The position numbers and the translations under genes are program-made. Shown here piece by piece: positions 1 through 12,639 of a stretch of 64,000 nucleotides of DNA (position 1 is the stretch's first letter; every line of letters starts with the position of its first letter). The stretch lies in NCBI GenBank assembly GCA_029204225.1, contig CM055100.1, forward strand, positions 49,008,877 through 49,072,876, read 5' to 3'. The stretch is from Diphasiastrum complanatum. Lineage: Eukaryota; Streptophyta; Lycopodiopsida; Lycopodiales; Lycopodiaceae. Under the pieces are notes generated by a model that was given only the letters and a program-made list of their open reading frames with translations, was not told the origin of the DNA and made no database searches.

Positions 1-483
1 CAGATTATATCTGACTAACATATTGTAGATGTACCTTTGTTGAGTAATGTAGATCAACTTTCGATTTCTGTCTCTATGGATTTGAATACCTAGGCAGAAA
101 TGAGCTTCGCCCATATCAGTCATGTCGAATTCGAAAGAAGCGTGAAAGCTTTACCATCCTTCGATTTTCATTTCGAGTCTTATGTGTCGTCTTCAGGCTT
201 TACTTCGATAATTGTAACAACATCCCACAAGTCATTGGCAATTAGCAAGGTCTTCATCTTAAATTTTCATAAATGATAATTGGATCCATTCAGCTTGTAT
301 GTGATAAGACCGGCTTTACTTTGAGAATCCATCTGGAACTTTAGTCTGACAACGTTAAAAGAGATACCATGTTGTGGAAATCAATTCTCTAATACCAAAA
401 CAAATTGATTCGAACTAAAGAATAATTTGATATTGTGAATGATATCAAGTATAAGAGCTTGCACTCTGATATAGTATTAGGCC
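1..483. other. No gene; retroelement-like noncoding DNA
   Basis: I see no coding frame here. The phrase ctctaataccatgttg around 493-508 resembles the reverse complement of a Met-tRNA-type primer binding site (TGGTATTAGAGC), so this stretch could be the internal part of a minus-strand retroelement. No LTR could be delimited. Confidence 0.3.
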
Positions 484-795
484 TTGAAGAATCAATGCTC
501 TAATACCATGTTGGAAAGAGGTGTGATGAGAGACCCAGATCGTTACGAAATCAAAAAAGCACCAGCTCAACCGCTGCAAAAGTCTGCTATGGCACAAGTC
601 TCAAGGGTCGATCCACCAAGGGCACCTGCGAACAAGAAGAATCAGTTGAAGCAACACTACAACCAGGTGATCCGATGGAGTGATCTACCCGAAGAGGCTA
701 TAGCTACAGTGGATGTTGATATTCGCAACCACGAGGCGAATGTCACACCAGTTCTGATGAAAGACAACAAGTATGAATCCACCAACATGACATAA
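484..795 (+). pseudogene. Retrotransposon polyprotein spacer fragment
   Basis: A 103-codon frame with the family signatures DPDRYE and PPRAPANKKNQLK, which recur in the other copy at 50,036-50,374 (-). It lies between protease and RT in this lineage. No catalytic motif is visible and no function can be assigned beyond polyprotein linker. The first codons (484 to about 515) have no counterpart in the other copy, so the element may be truncated here. Confidence 0.6.
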
Positions 796-951
796 AAGGG
801 CCAAAAGAAGGTGTTGGATTTCTTAAAGTAGATTAAGATGGACTCAGATACAGCGTCATCCTCTACACAGATGACAAAAAACCAAAAGATGACCAGTCGG
901 GCTAAGATCAATATGCTGAAAGAGGAATCTCGATGAGCTCCAATTCACGAG

Positions 952-2070
952 ATGCCTGAGACTTTCAAGAATTATACCTTGGATTACGTGGTAATTATGA
1001 TGCCGCAAGCCCAACAAGAACCTGATCAAAGTCAGGCACCAACGGAACAAGTTTTGGAGGGACCTGCACGGACACAGCCAATGAACTTTGTCGAGCCAAG
1101 CGAAGAAGAGAAGATAGACCATGTGGGAGAACAGTTAACGCCCACACAATTCAAGAGACTACAAGCATTGTTGGTAGAGTATAAAGACTGTTTTGCTTGG
1201 AGTTACAATGATCTGAAGGGCATTCCACCAATAGTAGTACCATACCCTTGGTGGATGGAGCAGTCCCCAAGGTGAGCCATTACTACCGTTGCAACCCGAA
1301 CTACATAGAGCTGATCAAGCAGGAGTTGCAGAAGCTGTTAGATGCAGATTTTATTTATGAAATCGAGCACACGGAATGGGTATCGCCGATAGTTATAGTA
1401 CTCAAGAAAAAGGGCAAAATGCGAATTTGTGTGAATCTGAAGGCACTAAATGCAGTCATAAAAAAGAATCATTTTTTTTTACCATTTACGGAAAGTGTCC
1501 TTGACAGAGTAGCTGGAGCCGAAGCCTACAGTTTTTGAGACGACTTCAGCGGTTACAACCAGGTGAAGATAGCACCCCAAGACCAACATAAGACAGCATT
1601 CGCCATGGAATGGGGAACCTATGTCTGTAAGGTGATGCCATTTGGACTTTGCAATTCCCCAAGCACTTTCTAGCGTGTCATGCAGGCGACATTCAAAGAG
1701 TATTTGCAAAAGATTTTTGGAAATTTTCTTAGACGATCTGTGCGTGCATGGACCAGACTCAGATTACTTATCCAATTTGGAGAAGGTGCTACAAAAATGC
1801 CGCAATTTTCAGATCTCCTTGAATCCAAAAAAATGTCAATTTTGATTCTCGGTCATATCGTGTCAAGACACGGGATCGCCACAAACCTATCAAAGATCAG
1901 GATCATTGTTGATCTACCACCACCGGGGACGATCTGCGAAGTCTACATCTTCATGGGTCATGCTAACTATTATAGGATCTTCATTCTGGATTTTGTGGAG
2001 TTAGCCCGACCAGTTTACAAACTCACAACGGATCCACATTGGAACAAGGAAGCCTTAAAGGCTTTCTAAA
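952..2070 (+). pseudogene. Ty3/gypsy reverse transcriptase remnant
   Basis: RT copies element RNA into DNA in a cytoplasmic particle. The fingers region reads LLDADFIYEIEHTEWVSPIV and KMRICVNLKALNAV (1248-1538). After a stop the palm continues with DDFSGYNQVKIAP and MPFGLCNSPSTF (about 1540-1670), where a TAG replaces a codon. The catalytic IFLDDLCVHGPD box lies near 1726-1762 in a shifted frame, followed by LNPKKCQF and ILGHIVSRHGI. At least two frameshifts and two stops make it non-functional. Confidence 0.85.
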
Positions 2071-2304
2071 AGCTCAAAGATGCATTGGTTTCAGCACCAA
2101 TCTTATGTCCACCCAATGGGTCCATTGATTTCATGTGCATATGGACGCATTGAAGTATGCAATTGGAGTGGTCTTAACCCAGCTAGGTGAACACAAAAAG
2201 GATTTTCCAATCCGATTTGCAAGCTGATAGCTCAGTGATACAGAAATGAATTAGTCAACCACAGAGCGGAAAGCATTGGCGATGATCTATGCGGTTAAGA
2301 AATT

Positions 2305-2676
2305 TTGACAGTACATGATGGCTACACATTTTGTTTTTATACGGACCATCAACCCTCGCTATATCTTGTTAACAAAACTTGCAACACAAGGAGAATCACC
2401 AGATGGTTACTTCTGTTGTTGGAGTTTGATTTTCGAATAGTAGTCCGCAAGGGAAAACAACACTACATGGCAGATCATGTGTCGCGAATCAAGGGAAAGG
2501 AGGTTGCAACCCAACCCGACAATGAGCTGGCCGATGCTGCCTTATTTTACATGGACACATTACCAGAATGGGCTACCGACATTGTTGAATATCTAATGTG
2601 GGGCCAACTAGACAAATCACTACCAAAGGCGGACCAGCGGAAATTGATCTTGAAAGCTAGACCTTATCAGATCTAA
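2305..2676 (+). pseudogene. Ty3/gypsy RNase H remnant and integrase start
   Basis: The frame carries YTDHQPSLYLVNK and WLLLLLEFDFRIVVRKGKQ, typical of the retrotransposon RNase H core and its C-terminal end (ADHVSRI). A linker and LPKADQRKLILKARPYQI follow, which begins the integrase zinc-binding module, then a stop. The upstream half of RNase H (2080-2300) is broken across frames. It corresponds to 48,418-48,995 (-). Confidence 0.8.
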
Positions 2677-2960
2677 CGCATTGACAGAGGCTCCACGAAG
2701 GTGCGAGAGCTTCAATCTGAAGCGTCCCAATGGCTGGCTCCCCTCCAGGTGCAACTTCAAATTTATGAAGCAGAGAATACGCGCCTGGGGGCGGAAGTGA
2801 AAGTATCTACACAATGATGAGAGCATCCCTTCCGAAGTTACGAGAAAGCAAGAGGAGAAAAACAAGAGCATACTGTTTAGATCTTTGTGAATGATTTCCA
2901 CCAGTAGGGCACACTATTCATAGGTAAGAAGCCGAAGAGGCTCCTCTCAGTACTGTGAAG
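2677..2960 (+). other. Possible coiled-coil-like frame remnant
   Basis: After the stop the same frame stays open for about 47 codons and contains VRELQSEASQWLAPLQVQL and EAENTRLGAEV, a heptad-like Leu/Glu pattern, before TGA TGA near 2815. It may be the tail of an extra retrotransposon ORF. I recognise no domain. Confidence 0.25.
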
Positions 2961-3260
2961 AGAAAGTATCAACAACTGCAGGTTTATGTAGAGTCACATC
3001 TCAAAGTTTCCCGGAAGGTGGTATGTGTTGTTAAAAAAGGTGGGAATATATTTTTCTTTAATAATAACAGTTTAAAAAAGCCTTTGTACATTGTAGTTTT
3101 TTCTAAAAGAACTTTTCTTAGAAGTTTTCTTAACTTCATAAGAAAAGCTTATTAAGAATTTTGATGCTTGGGCAAGTCAAAAAATCTTGTTTATTGAAGA
3201 GACTATTTATTTGTAGAATTCTGTGCCTAAAACACGGCAAATAAAAATGAGGAAGAATCC

Positions 3261-3374
<114 letters not shown>

Positions 3375-3673
3375 GCGAGCGGGGGTGGGAGAGGGCGGGG
3401 GAGGGTTGTTTGACCAATGACTCTTCAGGGGAAAAAAAAAACGGGCAGTCAGACTCATTGAGGTACTTTGAAAGACCTAAAGAGAGAACCGCCTTATCCT
3501 TAAGGCTAATAGCTCCTTTTGGGCCCAATAAAGTTTACATTGGATATTATCTTGCATTCACAAACATGGATGTACTGAAAGTACATGACAAGCTTTAGAT
3601 TTTTAGCCTTCATGGCAAGTTATTAGGACAATCTGCTAAAATTTAAAATGGCACTGTTAGAGTTTGAGCATAA

Positions 3674-4646
3674 ACACTAGAGTCGTTTCAAAATGCACAC
3701 AAAAGTGAGCATTTCAAGCACTTATTCAAAAAATCATATCTCATAAACTATGATAAATCACATCAAATCCTTTCACATGTATACATTTACAAATTAAAAA
3801 ATTTGAGACCTTCATTTTGAGTAACTTTTATGTAAGATATGATGTGTCAAACACGTGGGGGTATTGATGAAACTTCAATATTTTCATATATGGGACTACA
3901 TTGTTGTAAATTTTACATTCAATTTTTAGCCTATCTACTCTTAAAAATCCTATATGATTATGAAAACATGCTTGTAAAAAAAATTAAATTTGGATATCTA
4001 TAGAGATAGATACATGCATTCAAAGTTATCCTTTAAGTGTTGTTAAAAATCACCAAAACTGAAAATATCATATATGCGTGTGTAATATCATGATTTTGAC
4101 AATATTTTTTGGTTTGTCTATTTTTAAAAGTATTATATGTCCATAGAAACGTGTCTCAAATTTCTTTCAATTTGGAGTTATGCAGAGATATGTATGTGCA
4201 TCTAAAGCTACCTATGTCAAGTGTTGAAAAATATTGAAAATTATTGAAGGGTGCTAGAAAGTTTCAGCTCTTTTGGAGGTGCTTTTTACAACCCTTTGGT
4301 TGGCTGTCTACTTTCAAAAATCCTTTATCACCATATAAACATGTCTATTAAAAAAAATCAAATTTGGAATCCTATAGCGATATATATGTGCACCTAAAGT
4401 TACCCATGTGAAATGTTGAAAAGTGCTGAAAATTGAAGTTTTTTGGAGGAAGATTGCCATCAATTGAGAGAGAAAAATTTTAAGTCTTCAATAACACAAT
4501 GAAGAATCAAGTCTAGTTCCACGTACAATTGAAAGATTGAAATTTCAATCATTTGATGCCATGTTATGTCTCGTCAAGTGACCAAGGGTTTTATGCACAC
4601 TTTTGTGCGCACGCGTACAAAAATGTGCTGAAAACAACTCTAGTGT
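3674..4646. mobile_element. TIR element, 973 bp, non-autonomous
   Basis: The ends are perfect 10-bp inverted repeats, ACACTAGAGT on the left and ACTCTAGTGT on the right. TAA flanks both sides (3671-3673 and 4647-4649), as expected for a 3-bp target-site duplication. Subterminal similarity continues inward, including CACAAAAGTG near both ends. There is no transposase frame. The TAA duplication would suit PIF/Harbinger-type MITEs, but the family is inferred. Confidence 0.65.
3926..4440. repeat. Three diverged tandem units inside the TIR element
   Basis: Units of about 183-190 bp repeat. Each starts near a pyrimidine-rich (t)gtcta block (ending about 3937, 4120 and 4310). Each continues through a run like aaacatg, a block like aatttggagttatgcagaga, and an end like gtgttgaaaaatattgaaaa. 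Divergence is high enough that the units read as old. Confidence 0.7.
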
Positions 4647-4649
4647 TAA

Positions 4650-6464
4650 AATGAGTTATTTTAATTTAGTGATTCTTTTGGAATGCAATTTTTTTTTCAA
4701 GACAAAGCTTCTCGTGAGACATTAATGATCTTGTTTTATGTATGTCTAAATAATATTATATAATAAAAATTCTTGTCACTTTTTGGCTTTGCCTTACAAG
4801 CAAGGGTCCATAGTAATTACAAAAAAATCTGTCATGCTTGTGTTTTGGTTTTTTATTTCAAAAAATATTAGTAATTACAAATTTTGATATTTATGCGCAT
4901 TTTGTAATTATTACACATGTATTTAAATGTATTTTTTAACAGAATGGACTAGTTTTGAGAAGAAATCTCAAAATATGTCACAGAAATGTAAGTGCCAGAT
5001 GGCTTTGTTGATTTGAAATTTTTTTTTCTTCACATGCAAAATTGCAATGTGTCAAAAATTTCCATTGCTTTTAGAATATCGTGGACAATGACAACTCATC
5101 CTTACATGATCCAGATCCAAAATAAAAATGTAATTAATTTTTGTTCATCATCTTGATCAAGTTTGTTTTGTCTCTATCGGATTTTTTTTTTCTATTTTGT
5201 TGCTTGTTGCAATCCTTGTTTTTTCTTTTCATCTTAAATAAAAGTTTGCACTCTTTTCTTTTTGCTCTTGCTCTCTATTTTTCTACGTACATGGCACTCA
5301 CAACATTAATTATAGGCAAACAAATTTAATCATTTGATTTCATCTCATGTTGAAGTGCATGACGTGTTAGATAAACAAAATGTGAGTTAAATGACCCTTT
5401 ATTTTTGTACTGAGGCTCATTGCTCATGGCTGCTCCACATACTAAAACATTTATAATGAAAGTTGACACTTAGGAATCCAAATAATCTAGAGGCTTCTTA
5501 GTGAATGCGATTGTTTAGAGTTTTTGTGATACATGACTAATAGATATAGTGATAGTATCGATCTTGACAATTCCGAGTCTCGATCATTTCCTTTCTAATA
5601 CTTTGGATGAGGAATTAAAATTACTCTTTGATCTCATCTGGAAAATTTCTTTCTACCAAAATCTTCTATCAAATTGTTTTCATCGATGAGTTAGCTTGCA
5701 CAGTTAGATTTTCAATGTTCTAGTGATAGAATTTGCATCTCTTCTTTGATGACATGTTCTGCTACTCCTGGTCCTTAGGGAACAAACATGTCTTCCCTCA
5801 CTGATAAGCTTTTCATTCTTTGCTAGAGGGTGAATCTCTCGATAAGCTTGAGAACAAATTCTCACAAATTTCACTCTCTTTCAAAAGAAAAATTTAATGC
5901 ATCTATTGCAATTTGTTTTAATACAAAATCGTTTATGATTATTTTTTCATCAGTAGAGTCATCTTCTTGCAATACAACCAGTTCACTAGTCTATCCAAGG
6001 TTTCTTTCGGTTGTTTGTAGAGCTGATATATCATTGGCGACATGCTAGGTAGAGAAAATCCTTTGTGTTTTGGGTCTCTTTCACCATTGAGAGCCTTTGC
6101 TTGGCTGCATCACTTCATAGTAGAGACCAAATCGGTCACATCGGTTGTTTTGTCCTTGAGTACATTTGCAATACTAGTTGCAAATGTAGAGTCTTTTGCA
6201 TATTGTTTGTCATTGAGATATTAGAGAATCTCCAGCTAATTTTGGATGTGTGGATCACAAGCTATGTGGGCTTATCCATCACACACACATAGTGCAAACA
6301 ATGGTGCTTCAAAAGAAATAGAAAAGGTACAATCGACCTACTAGTAGCTATTTCCAAGATTGAGGTAGCACTTGTTGTTGTTGCTGGACTTCTCCACATG
6401 CCATGATTATTAGAAAGAGTCTAAAATCGATCATTTCTTAAGGCACATTTTTTTTTGGAGATTT
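4650..6464. other. No gene seen; AT-rich DNA
   Basis: Short frames only, hydrophobic and without family resemblance. No LTR, TIR or repeat boundary was recognised. Confidence 0.5.
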
Positions 6465-6620
6465 ACTGTTGTTTTTCAACCATAGCTAAGCAAAGTTTTG
6501 TAGCTCAAAACTCTACTAAAAATAAATGATTTGAGGGCCAATTTTAACTATTGTTTTTCAGCCATTGCTAAGCAAAGTTTTGTAGCTCAAAACTCCTAAA
6601 AAAAAAAATCATTGATCTTA
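6465..6620. repeat. Tandem duplication, period about 82 bp
   Basis: The block running through tgctaagcaaagttttgtag and ctcaaaactc occurs twice, from about 6465 and 6547. Looser relatives (ggcacacttttgtagccca) follow at about 6655 and 6738. Confidence 0.7.
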
Positions 6621-6759
6621 GGGCCAATTTTTGTAGCGAAAATCATTGATTTTTTGGGCACACTTTTGTAGCCCATGAACCTAATGGAAATCATTATTCT
6701 GAGGGCATTCTTTGGCAACCAAAGACCATGTCCATTGGGCACACTTTTGTAGCCCAAAT

Positions 6760-8440
6760 CACTATTGAAAATCTTTATTAAATAGTTGTTTATTGGGGCG
6801 TTGACTACTCTCACATCTCAATTTTCTGTCCTCTCATTTTTACAGACTTGCAATGCATTTTTCTCTCCAAAGAATCTTCTCAATTGCACCAGTCACATTG
6901 TGTGCAATCAAATCTTATTCATTTTTACTTTTTATGTCAGGTTGATCGGACATGTGTATGTTGGTCAAAACTGCATTCACATGCAACTAGGTCTAAAGTT
7001 TTGTTGCAAATTTCATTGAAATATTGATGTCCTAACTCATTGTTAGAAGATCACATTAAGCTCATTTATCAACAAGTTTTTTGCTAACATTTAATTTTCC
7101 AATAGCATTCGTTTTGCAATTTAAGTTATTAGATCTAAGCCTAAAGTAAGCTACTTATCATAGCTATTTTTCAATTTTCAATAGAAGAATTTATAGCTTA
7201 AAAGAGGCAAAATATAGTTTCATCATTCTCTCGTTGGAAAAAAAATTACACTTCTTTTCTACTAAGCAATCTATTAGCAATATGTTCTCATTTTTCTTCT
7301 TTGTGAGAGAGCTAACCCGACAAGAATTGTGCCTAGCTCTCTATTTTTACTAGAATGTAGTTTTTTGTCCCTTCAAATTTCGATGGTTTTAGCTTGATAA
7401 AGTGTTGATATGGAGATGCAGAATTCAACTCCAATATTCTTATGTAGGACTACAACTACAACTAGCCTATTCATCTCCACATTTCTCCACATTTTCAATT
7501 CTTCACATACTTACAGTTTTCTTTGAGAAAATCACAAAATCCATTCACTTAAGCAAGTTTTTTTAAGAACAAACTTTTTCATTTATGGGCAAACTTCTCC
7601 CAAAAATCAATCCATAACAATGGTCACTTCAAGAGAAAATCAATTTTTTTTAGTATAACTTATTGAAAAAGACTTTTGGAGCATAATTAGTGGCATTGAG
7701 CCACCATTATCCAATTGAATGATAAGAGGGAAACTACTTATATCAGGATTTGCTTGGCTGATTCCCACTTCGTATGAAATTTTTTCTCCATCTTGTTGAT
7801 GCACAAGCCAAGAATGACAGAATCAAATTGTTGCAATTGTTCCTTGCTCTTAAGAAGAATATAAATACATTAGTTTAAATGTTATAAAGGATGCTTAATA
7901 TGGAGATGAAATAGAGCATAACGAAGGGCAAATAGAAACAGTAGGAAGTTGATTTTCCAACTGAAACTCGCCTGTGACTTTCTTTTCTCAAACAAAGTCT
8001 ACCCCTCCACCCTTGACCTGTTGAAGCTTTAACTTATTATTTCCTATTTTTCTCAAATGTACAAGTAGAAGATGCTAATCATAACAAAATAAAAAAGTCT
8101 TATTGATGCAACCATAGAATGGAGTACATGGACACCAATGTCCACATGTTGAAGGAATTGATGGTAGCTCTTTGAAGCAATACAATAATATATAATTTGA
8201 ATTGAGATTAAACAATATTTCATGTCAAAAAGATTATCTAAATGCAATCCTCGTTATTGCACACATTCTATCTAGTGTCCTTGCTGAGGAGCTATGCCAA
8301 TTTCTCATAATGCAGCATGTTGAATGGATGTTAGCTTGTATTAGGCATCTTGTTTTGGCATGTAGAAGGCCAAAGTGATTGTTCATCTAGTTGTTGGTAA
8401 CCTTTTGTGAAAAATTTACAACTTTCTGCAAAAATATCAG
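6760..8440. other. No gene seen; AT-rich DNA
   Basis: Only short, unconvincing frames. No domain, RNA gene or repeat boundary was recognised. Confidence 0.5.
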
Positions 8441-8444
8441 TTCT

Positions 8445-9290
8445 CTGAGTTGAACCTTCGCCCAAACCTTCGTCAGATTCTGTGTCAGTCCCACTTACTA
8501 TTTTTGATAATCAATGAGTTGGGCAAAGATTTTCCAAAGGTTAGTTCTCATATTGTCATATTTTTGTCAAAAAGATCTCTTTTTTGCAAAATTACCAATA
8601 GTACTCTTGAATCTTCGCCAGATCCTTCGCCGAGTTTTTTCAGAATTCTAGATATAGTAAGTTACCATTTGTGAGATGAGATCTATCAGGATCTTACAAA
8701 AAGTCAATTTTTACTCTCGCCAAGCTATAAAAATCCCCCAATTTTTGTCATAAAACACCTTGGTTAGTTCTACCACATATTTATCTATGTCAGATTTATC
8801 CACACTGTGTGAAATCAGAGCATGCACATAAGCAATCACATAGGACAAGAGGAGAGAGAGAACTCCATTGCTCTATATTCTTAAACTTGCACACTACAAT
8901 ATGAGAGAATTACAGTACATGAGAGAGAGGTAGAGGTTACACCTCTTCATAAAGACCTCAGCCCATTTCACATGGGGATGGGCCCAAAATATATCAAACT
9001 TGACTTTAGGCACATTGGGCCTTTACCACATTTATCTATTACATTTCAAGTATGTCTCTATATAAACAACAAAGTGGCATTGCCCATGAATAGTAATTCT
9101 AGTACCATTTTAAGGTCGGCGAAGGTTGATTTTATCATATTTGTCAGAAAACAGCCAGATCAGTTATTTTTTTTATTATCAAAAATAGCAGTGAAGAACC
9201 TTCGTCATGAACCTTCGTCGAGTCAACCCTCGCCCAGTCAACCTTCGCCTGAACTATTTCTAGGTTCTAATCTACCAGATCTAGCCTTTG
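8445..9290. repeat. Clusters of (A)CCTTCGCC/TTCGTC motifs
   Basis: Two clusters (8455-8640 and 9180-9265) repeat near-identical words such as aaccttcgcc, aaccttcgtc and atccttcgcc. The words are CpG-bearing in otherwise AT-rich DNA. No gene. Similar cttcgcag and ctcgca words recur at 51.9-52.8 and 56.1-56.5 kb, which suggests relics of one retrotransposon leader type (inference). Confidence 0.45.
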
Positions 9291-9463
9291 TCAAATTTTG
9301 GAACCATTTTGTTATAATTTGATAGTGATTTGAAAAATCATCATTTTAGTGTCAATCGCTTGATCAAGATCTAATTTCCAAAAATCAAAAATTTGATTAT
9401 TTTTAAGTGATAGAGGTTTTACAAATCTGATCTGAGATAGGATTTTGTTTGAAAAATCTAGAT

Positions 9464-10142
9464 CATGGTAAAGAGAGGTAAGTTTCAGGTGGTATTCACT
9501 CCAACATATTCTCTCATGCTTCTCTTTCATTACTCGATGTACCATCTTGCATTTATGAGGTTTCTACATCTCATAGTTGGAGTGAGGTAATGATTGTCTT
9601 GTATCATGCCTCTAGTATGGACATATTACTTGTCATTCATGGCTTAGAAATGTTTCCAAATTACTTAGAAATCAAGTGATTGAGTCATCAAGTGTATGCT
9701 CTTGGATCTAGTAAGAGCAAGAATGAGCTTGTTGCTCGTAGTTTAAAAAATCATGTTTTTACATGTTATGAGGCATTTTGTAAACTTCTCTTGAGATTAA
9801 GTGAAGCATCCAAAGAGGACACTTACATCCTTGAGTAATTATTTAGCCTCAAGAAGATCAAGATTACATTTGATTTCAAGATTAGATCCATCATGGATAA
9901 AGTTCATAGTATGTGGACTAGTCAAGCTAGAATGCTTAATCTTGATAATCAACACTTTTGCTCATCTTGTGATCATGATCTCTATGATCTTTGTGATCTT
10001 TATGAGGCATGGAAGCCTCTGATTTTCATCATGGTGCAGCCATCTTCATGCAAATGGTACTTTCAAATCAAAGATCATCATCAAGCATGGTGGAAGCACA
10101 TGGATATAGTGGCAAATTGGTGGAATGTTCTTCAAAGGTGTT
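9464..10142 (+). repeat. Copy of the gag-linked ORF, inverted to 14,719-15,391
   Basis: About 679 bp matches the reverse complement of 14,719-15,391 with scattered differences and sharp ends. The same protein frame is recognisable in both copies (NELVA, DTYIL, FDFKIRSIMDKVHSMWTSQ), although this copy has stops. Past the point where the minus copy shifts frame, this copy reads CSSCDHDLYDLCDLYEAW. Confidence 0.85.
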
Positions 10143-10205
10143 AGATCAATTTCACACATTAGGACATTCCCACATGTGTGAATTTTCACAGCATCTATCC
10201 ACACA

Positions 10206-10425
10206 AAAGCTATCATTCACATATTGAGAAGACAATTGATGTAAAACATAGGTTGCTCTCAGGTAGAGAGAGAAAATGGAGCACACATTCTCGGGTAGAG
10301 AGAGAACATAAAGCTATCATTCACATATTGAGAAGACAATTGATGTAAAACTAAGTCCAAAAATAGGTTGCTCTCAGGTAGAGAGAGAAAATGGAGCACA
10401 CACTCTCGGGTAGAGAGAGAACATA
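10206..10425. repeat. Tandem duplication, period about 104 bp
   Basis: A unit starting aaagctatcattcacatatt and ending ggtagagagagaacata occurs twice (from 10,206 and 10,310). The second unit carries a short insertion near 10,361. Each unit holds two GGTAGAGAGAGA boxes. Confidence 0.9.
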
Positions 10426-10429
10426 GAGG

Positions 10430-12600
10430 AAATTCTAAGTATTGGAAGAATTTCCTATGAGTAATAAGCTAGAATATGCATATGTTTTTCCACAAACAAA
10501 CAAACAAAAAAGAATTGCTTTCCATAGATCATAAGAGTTTCATGCACAAAATATGTAATTTGGATTGTACAACCGCAAAAGTGATAAACATAGCAACCAA
10601 CTTTAAGAGTGCAACTAACTAAAATGCTTGTAAATGTGCATTCAATATAGTGCGACCAAACTAGCATTGGAGCCATTTTCAAGAGTTCAAACACCTTCAT
10701 GTAACAAAAAACTATGAAATAAATTGTTGAGGCCATATTTTTGCCAAATCATGTTCGTGATCACAAACTCATAATCAGTTGTACATCCTGACAAAGGGTC
10801 CTCAACACAATCTCTATGCTTGATAGAAAAAAGAATATTTGTTTTTCCAATTGAGAACAAAGGACGGTAACAACAATCATGAATTGTCTAACTCCCACCA
10901 TAATATCCCTATAATGATAACCTTTTACACAAATAAGTAAATCTCATTTACAAAATCATACAAACCATAAGGTCTTTATGCCTCGTGGAGTAACAATATG
11001 CACCTAGTCAATTAGATCACCTACACACAAATTCTTGTAGATAGCATGCTTCATGGAGTAACATGATACACTTTAATCAACTAGCTCACATACTGACAAA
11101 TTCATATAACTCACATGCTTGAAGCTTCAAGAATTGCCATGTTATTGGATTTGACCACTCACCAATATATTATACACCAAATAAGCCATAATTTCACGCA
11201 ACACATCCAAACTAATCCTAAAAGAAATCTAGGTCCCATGTGGCTTTGCGACACACTTGTTTCTCCCTTTCAAACAACTTGAATTATAAAAATGCTATTA
11301 TTGGACTTGACAACCTACTTCTGCGATCAACAAAGCACTCTCAACAAGGTCGTCCAAGAATCAGTCCAACGTTTAAGACCTCTGGTAGGCCCATTGTAGT
11401 CATCACAAAAATACCTCTTTAATGGAATCTACGTCATCACAATAATCAAACCTTCAATGCTGCTCCTCATTAAACTCCAACACGCACCACTCTATAACCA
11501 TAACAATAAAAAAATAAATCATGAGGCTCGATCATGAATTTTGCCATATGAAACAACCCTGGAGTACAAAACTGGTTAACCATGTAAACTGTGAAGGACA
11601 GGTAGCTTTAACTCGTCTCAAATTAGCAGTGGAACCTTCATTACTACAACAAAAACATGTTGATGCATAAAAGTGTCATTACATTTAACAAAAAAATTCA
11701 TTCAGGAAAAAGCAAGACGTCAAACAAAGAAAAGCAATACACAGAATTCGGATCTAGTACAGGCAAAAAATTTCTATCGGCGTCGAAAGCAACAGTATGT
11801 GTGCCCAACTATAGAGTAATGATTCTCGTTGGTGTTAAATCTATAAGCTTGATGTGAAAACCTAGGGACTTGGCTAGGCCATCGTGTAAATGTTTTGAAT
11901 AACTAGAACATGATTGCCATTGTTGAACAACTTGTGAAAATAAGGTCGTCTAGGCATTTTGCTTCATCTGTGGATGTAATGAGCATAAGACCATGAATGA
12001 ATTGATGACTATAACATAAGCAAAGCATTGTGTACTTTAACACTATGTTAGCTCCAACCAAAAATTTTGTGACAGTATCTATAATTTGATATAACACCAC
12101 TAATGAACATAATTATACAAAGTACCATTGTGTTTGATTTCAAGTTCATCCATTTATTTGATTGCATCTTCCCACACGTGGTGAGCTGGTGGTGTATCAT
12201 GCTTGACTTGGTTTGATTCTCTATGATCCCAGGAGTTAGATATTACCAAGAAGCATTTACTTGATTGCAAGGCCATAATTCAAAATCAATCAATAGATGT
12301 TCTCAAATATTCATTGTTGAATAGATATTGAACTTTTAATAAGTTTTTAACTATATTATTAATGATTGTGAGTGAATGGTTAGGCATGCAATATCGGTTT
12401 GGATACAATCTTGTGAAGATAATGAATGTAGGTTGGTTGTGATTGCTCATAAAAAATGTGAAAAATACAAATCCAAAACATAATGGATCAACAAGATCTT
12501 GACCAAATTTGGATGCACATCTAGTTTTAACTACAAGATATAAATCATCAATTTTAGCATGCTAGAATTGCATAAATCACTAAAATTTGATCATAAGCAT
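10430..12600. other. No gene seen
   Basis: AT-rich sequence with short frames that resemble no family. No LTR ends or promoter could be defended. Confidence 0.45.
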
Positions 12601-12639
12601 AACAGTATAGTAAGGTAATGTCCTTGTCTGTACAACAAC

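Larger units (their letters stand above)
484..2676 (+). mobile_element. Degenerate Tat-like Ty3/gypsy pol fragment
   Basis: Broken polyprotein of an LTR retrotransposon, read in order: pre-RT spacer (484-1275), reverse transcriptase (1248 to about 2070) and RNase H (2305-2676), ending in the start of the integrase zinc region. It is interrupted by stops (for example the TGA after 1535) and frameshifts (around 1260 and 1720). The spacer, RT and RNase H match the minus-strand element at 48.4-50.4 kb: both share MPETFKNYTLD, VEYKDCFAW and VRKGKQHY or VRKGKKHY. They are two copies of one family on opposite strands. No LTR was found on either side. The lineage is my judgement from protein style. 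Confidence 0.85.
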
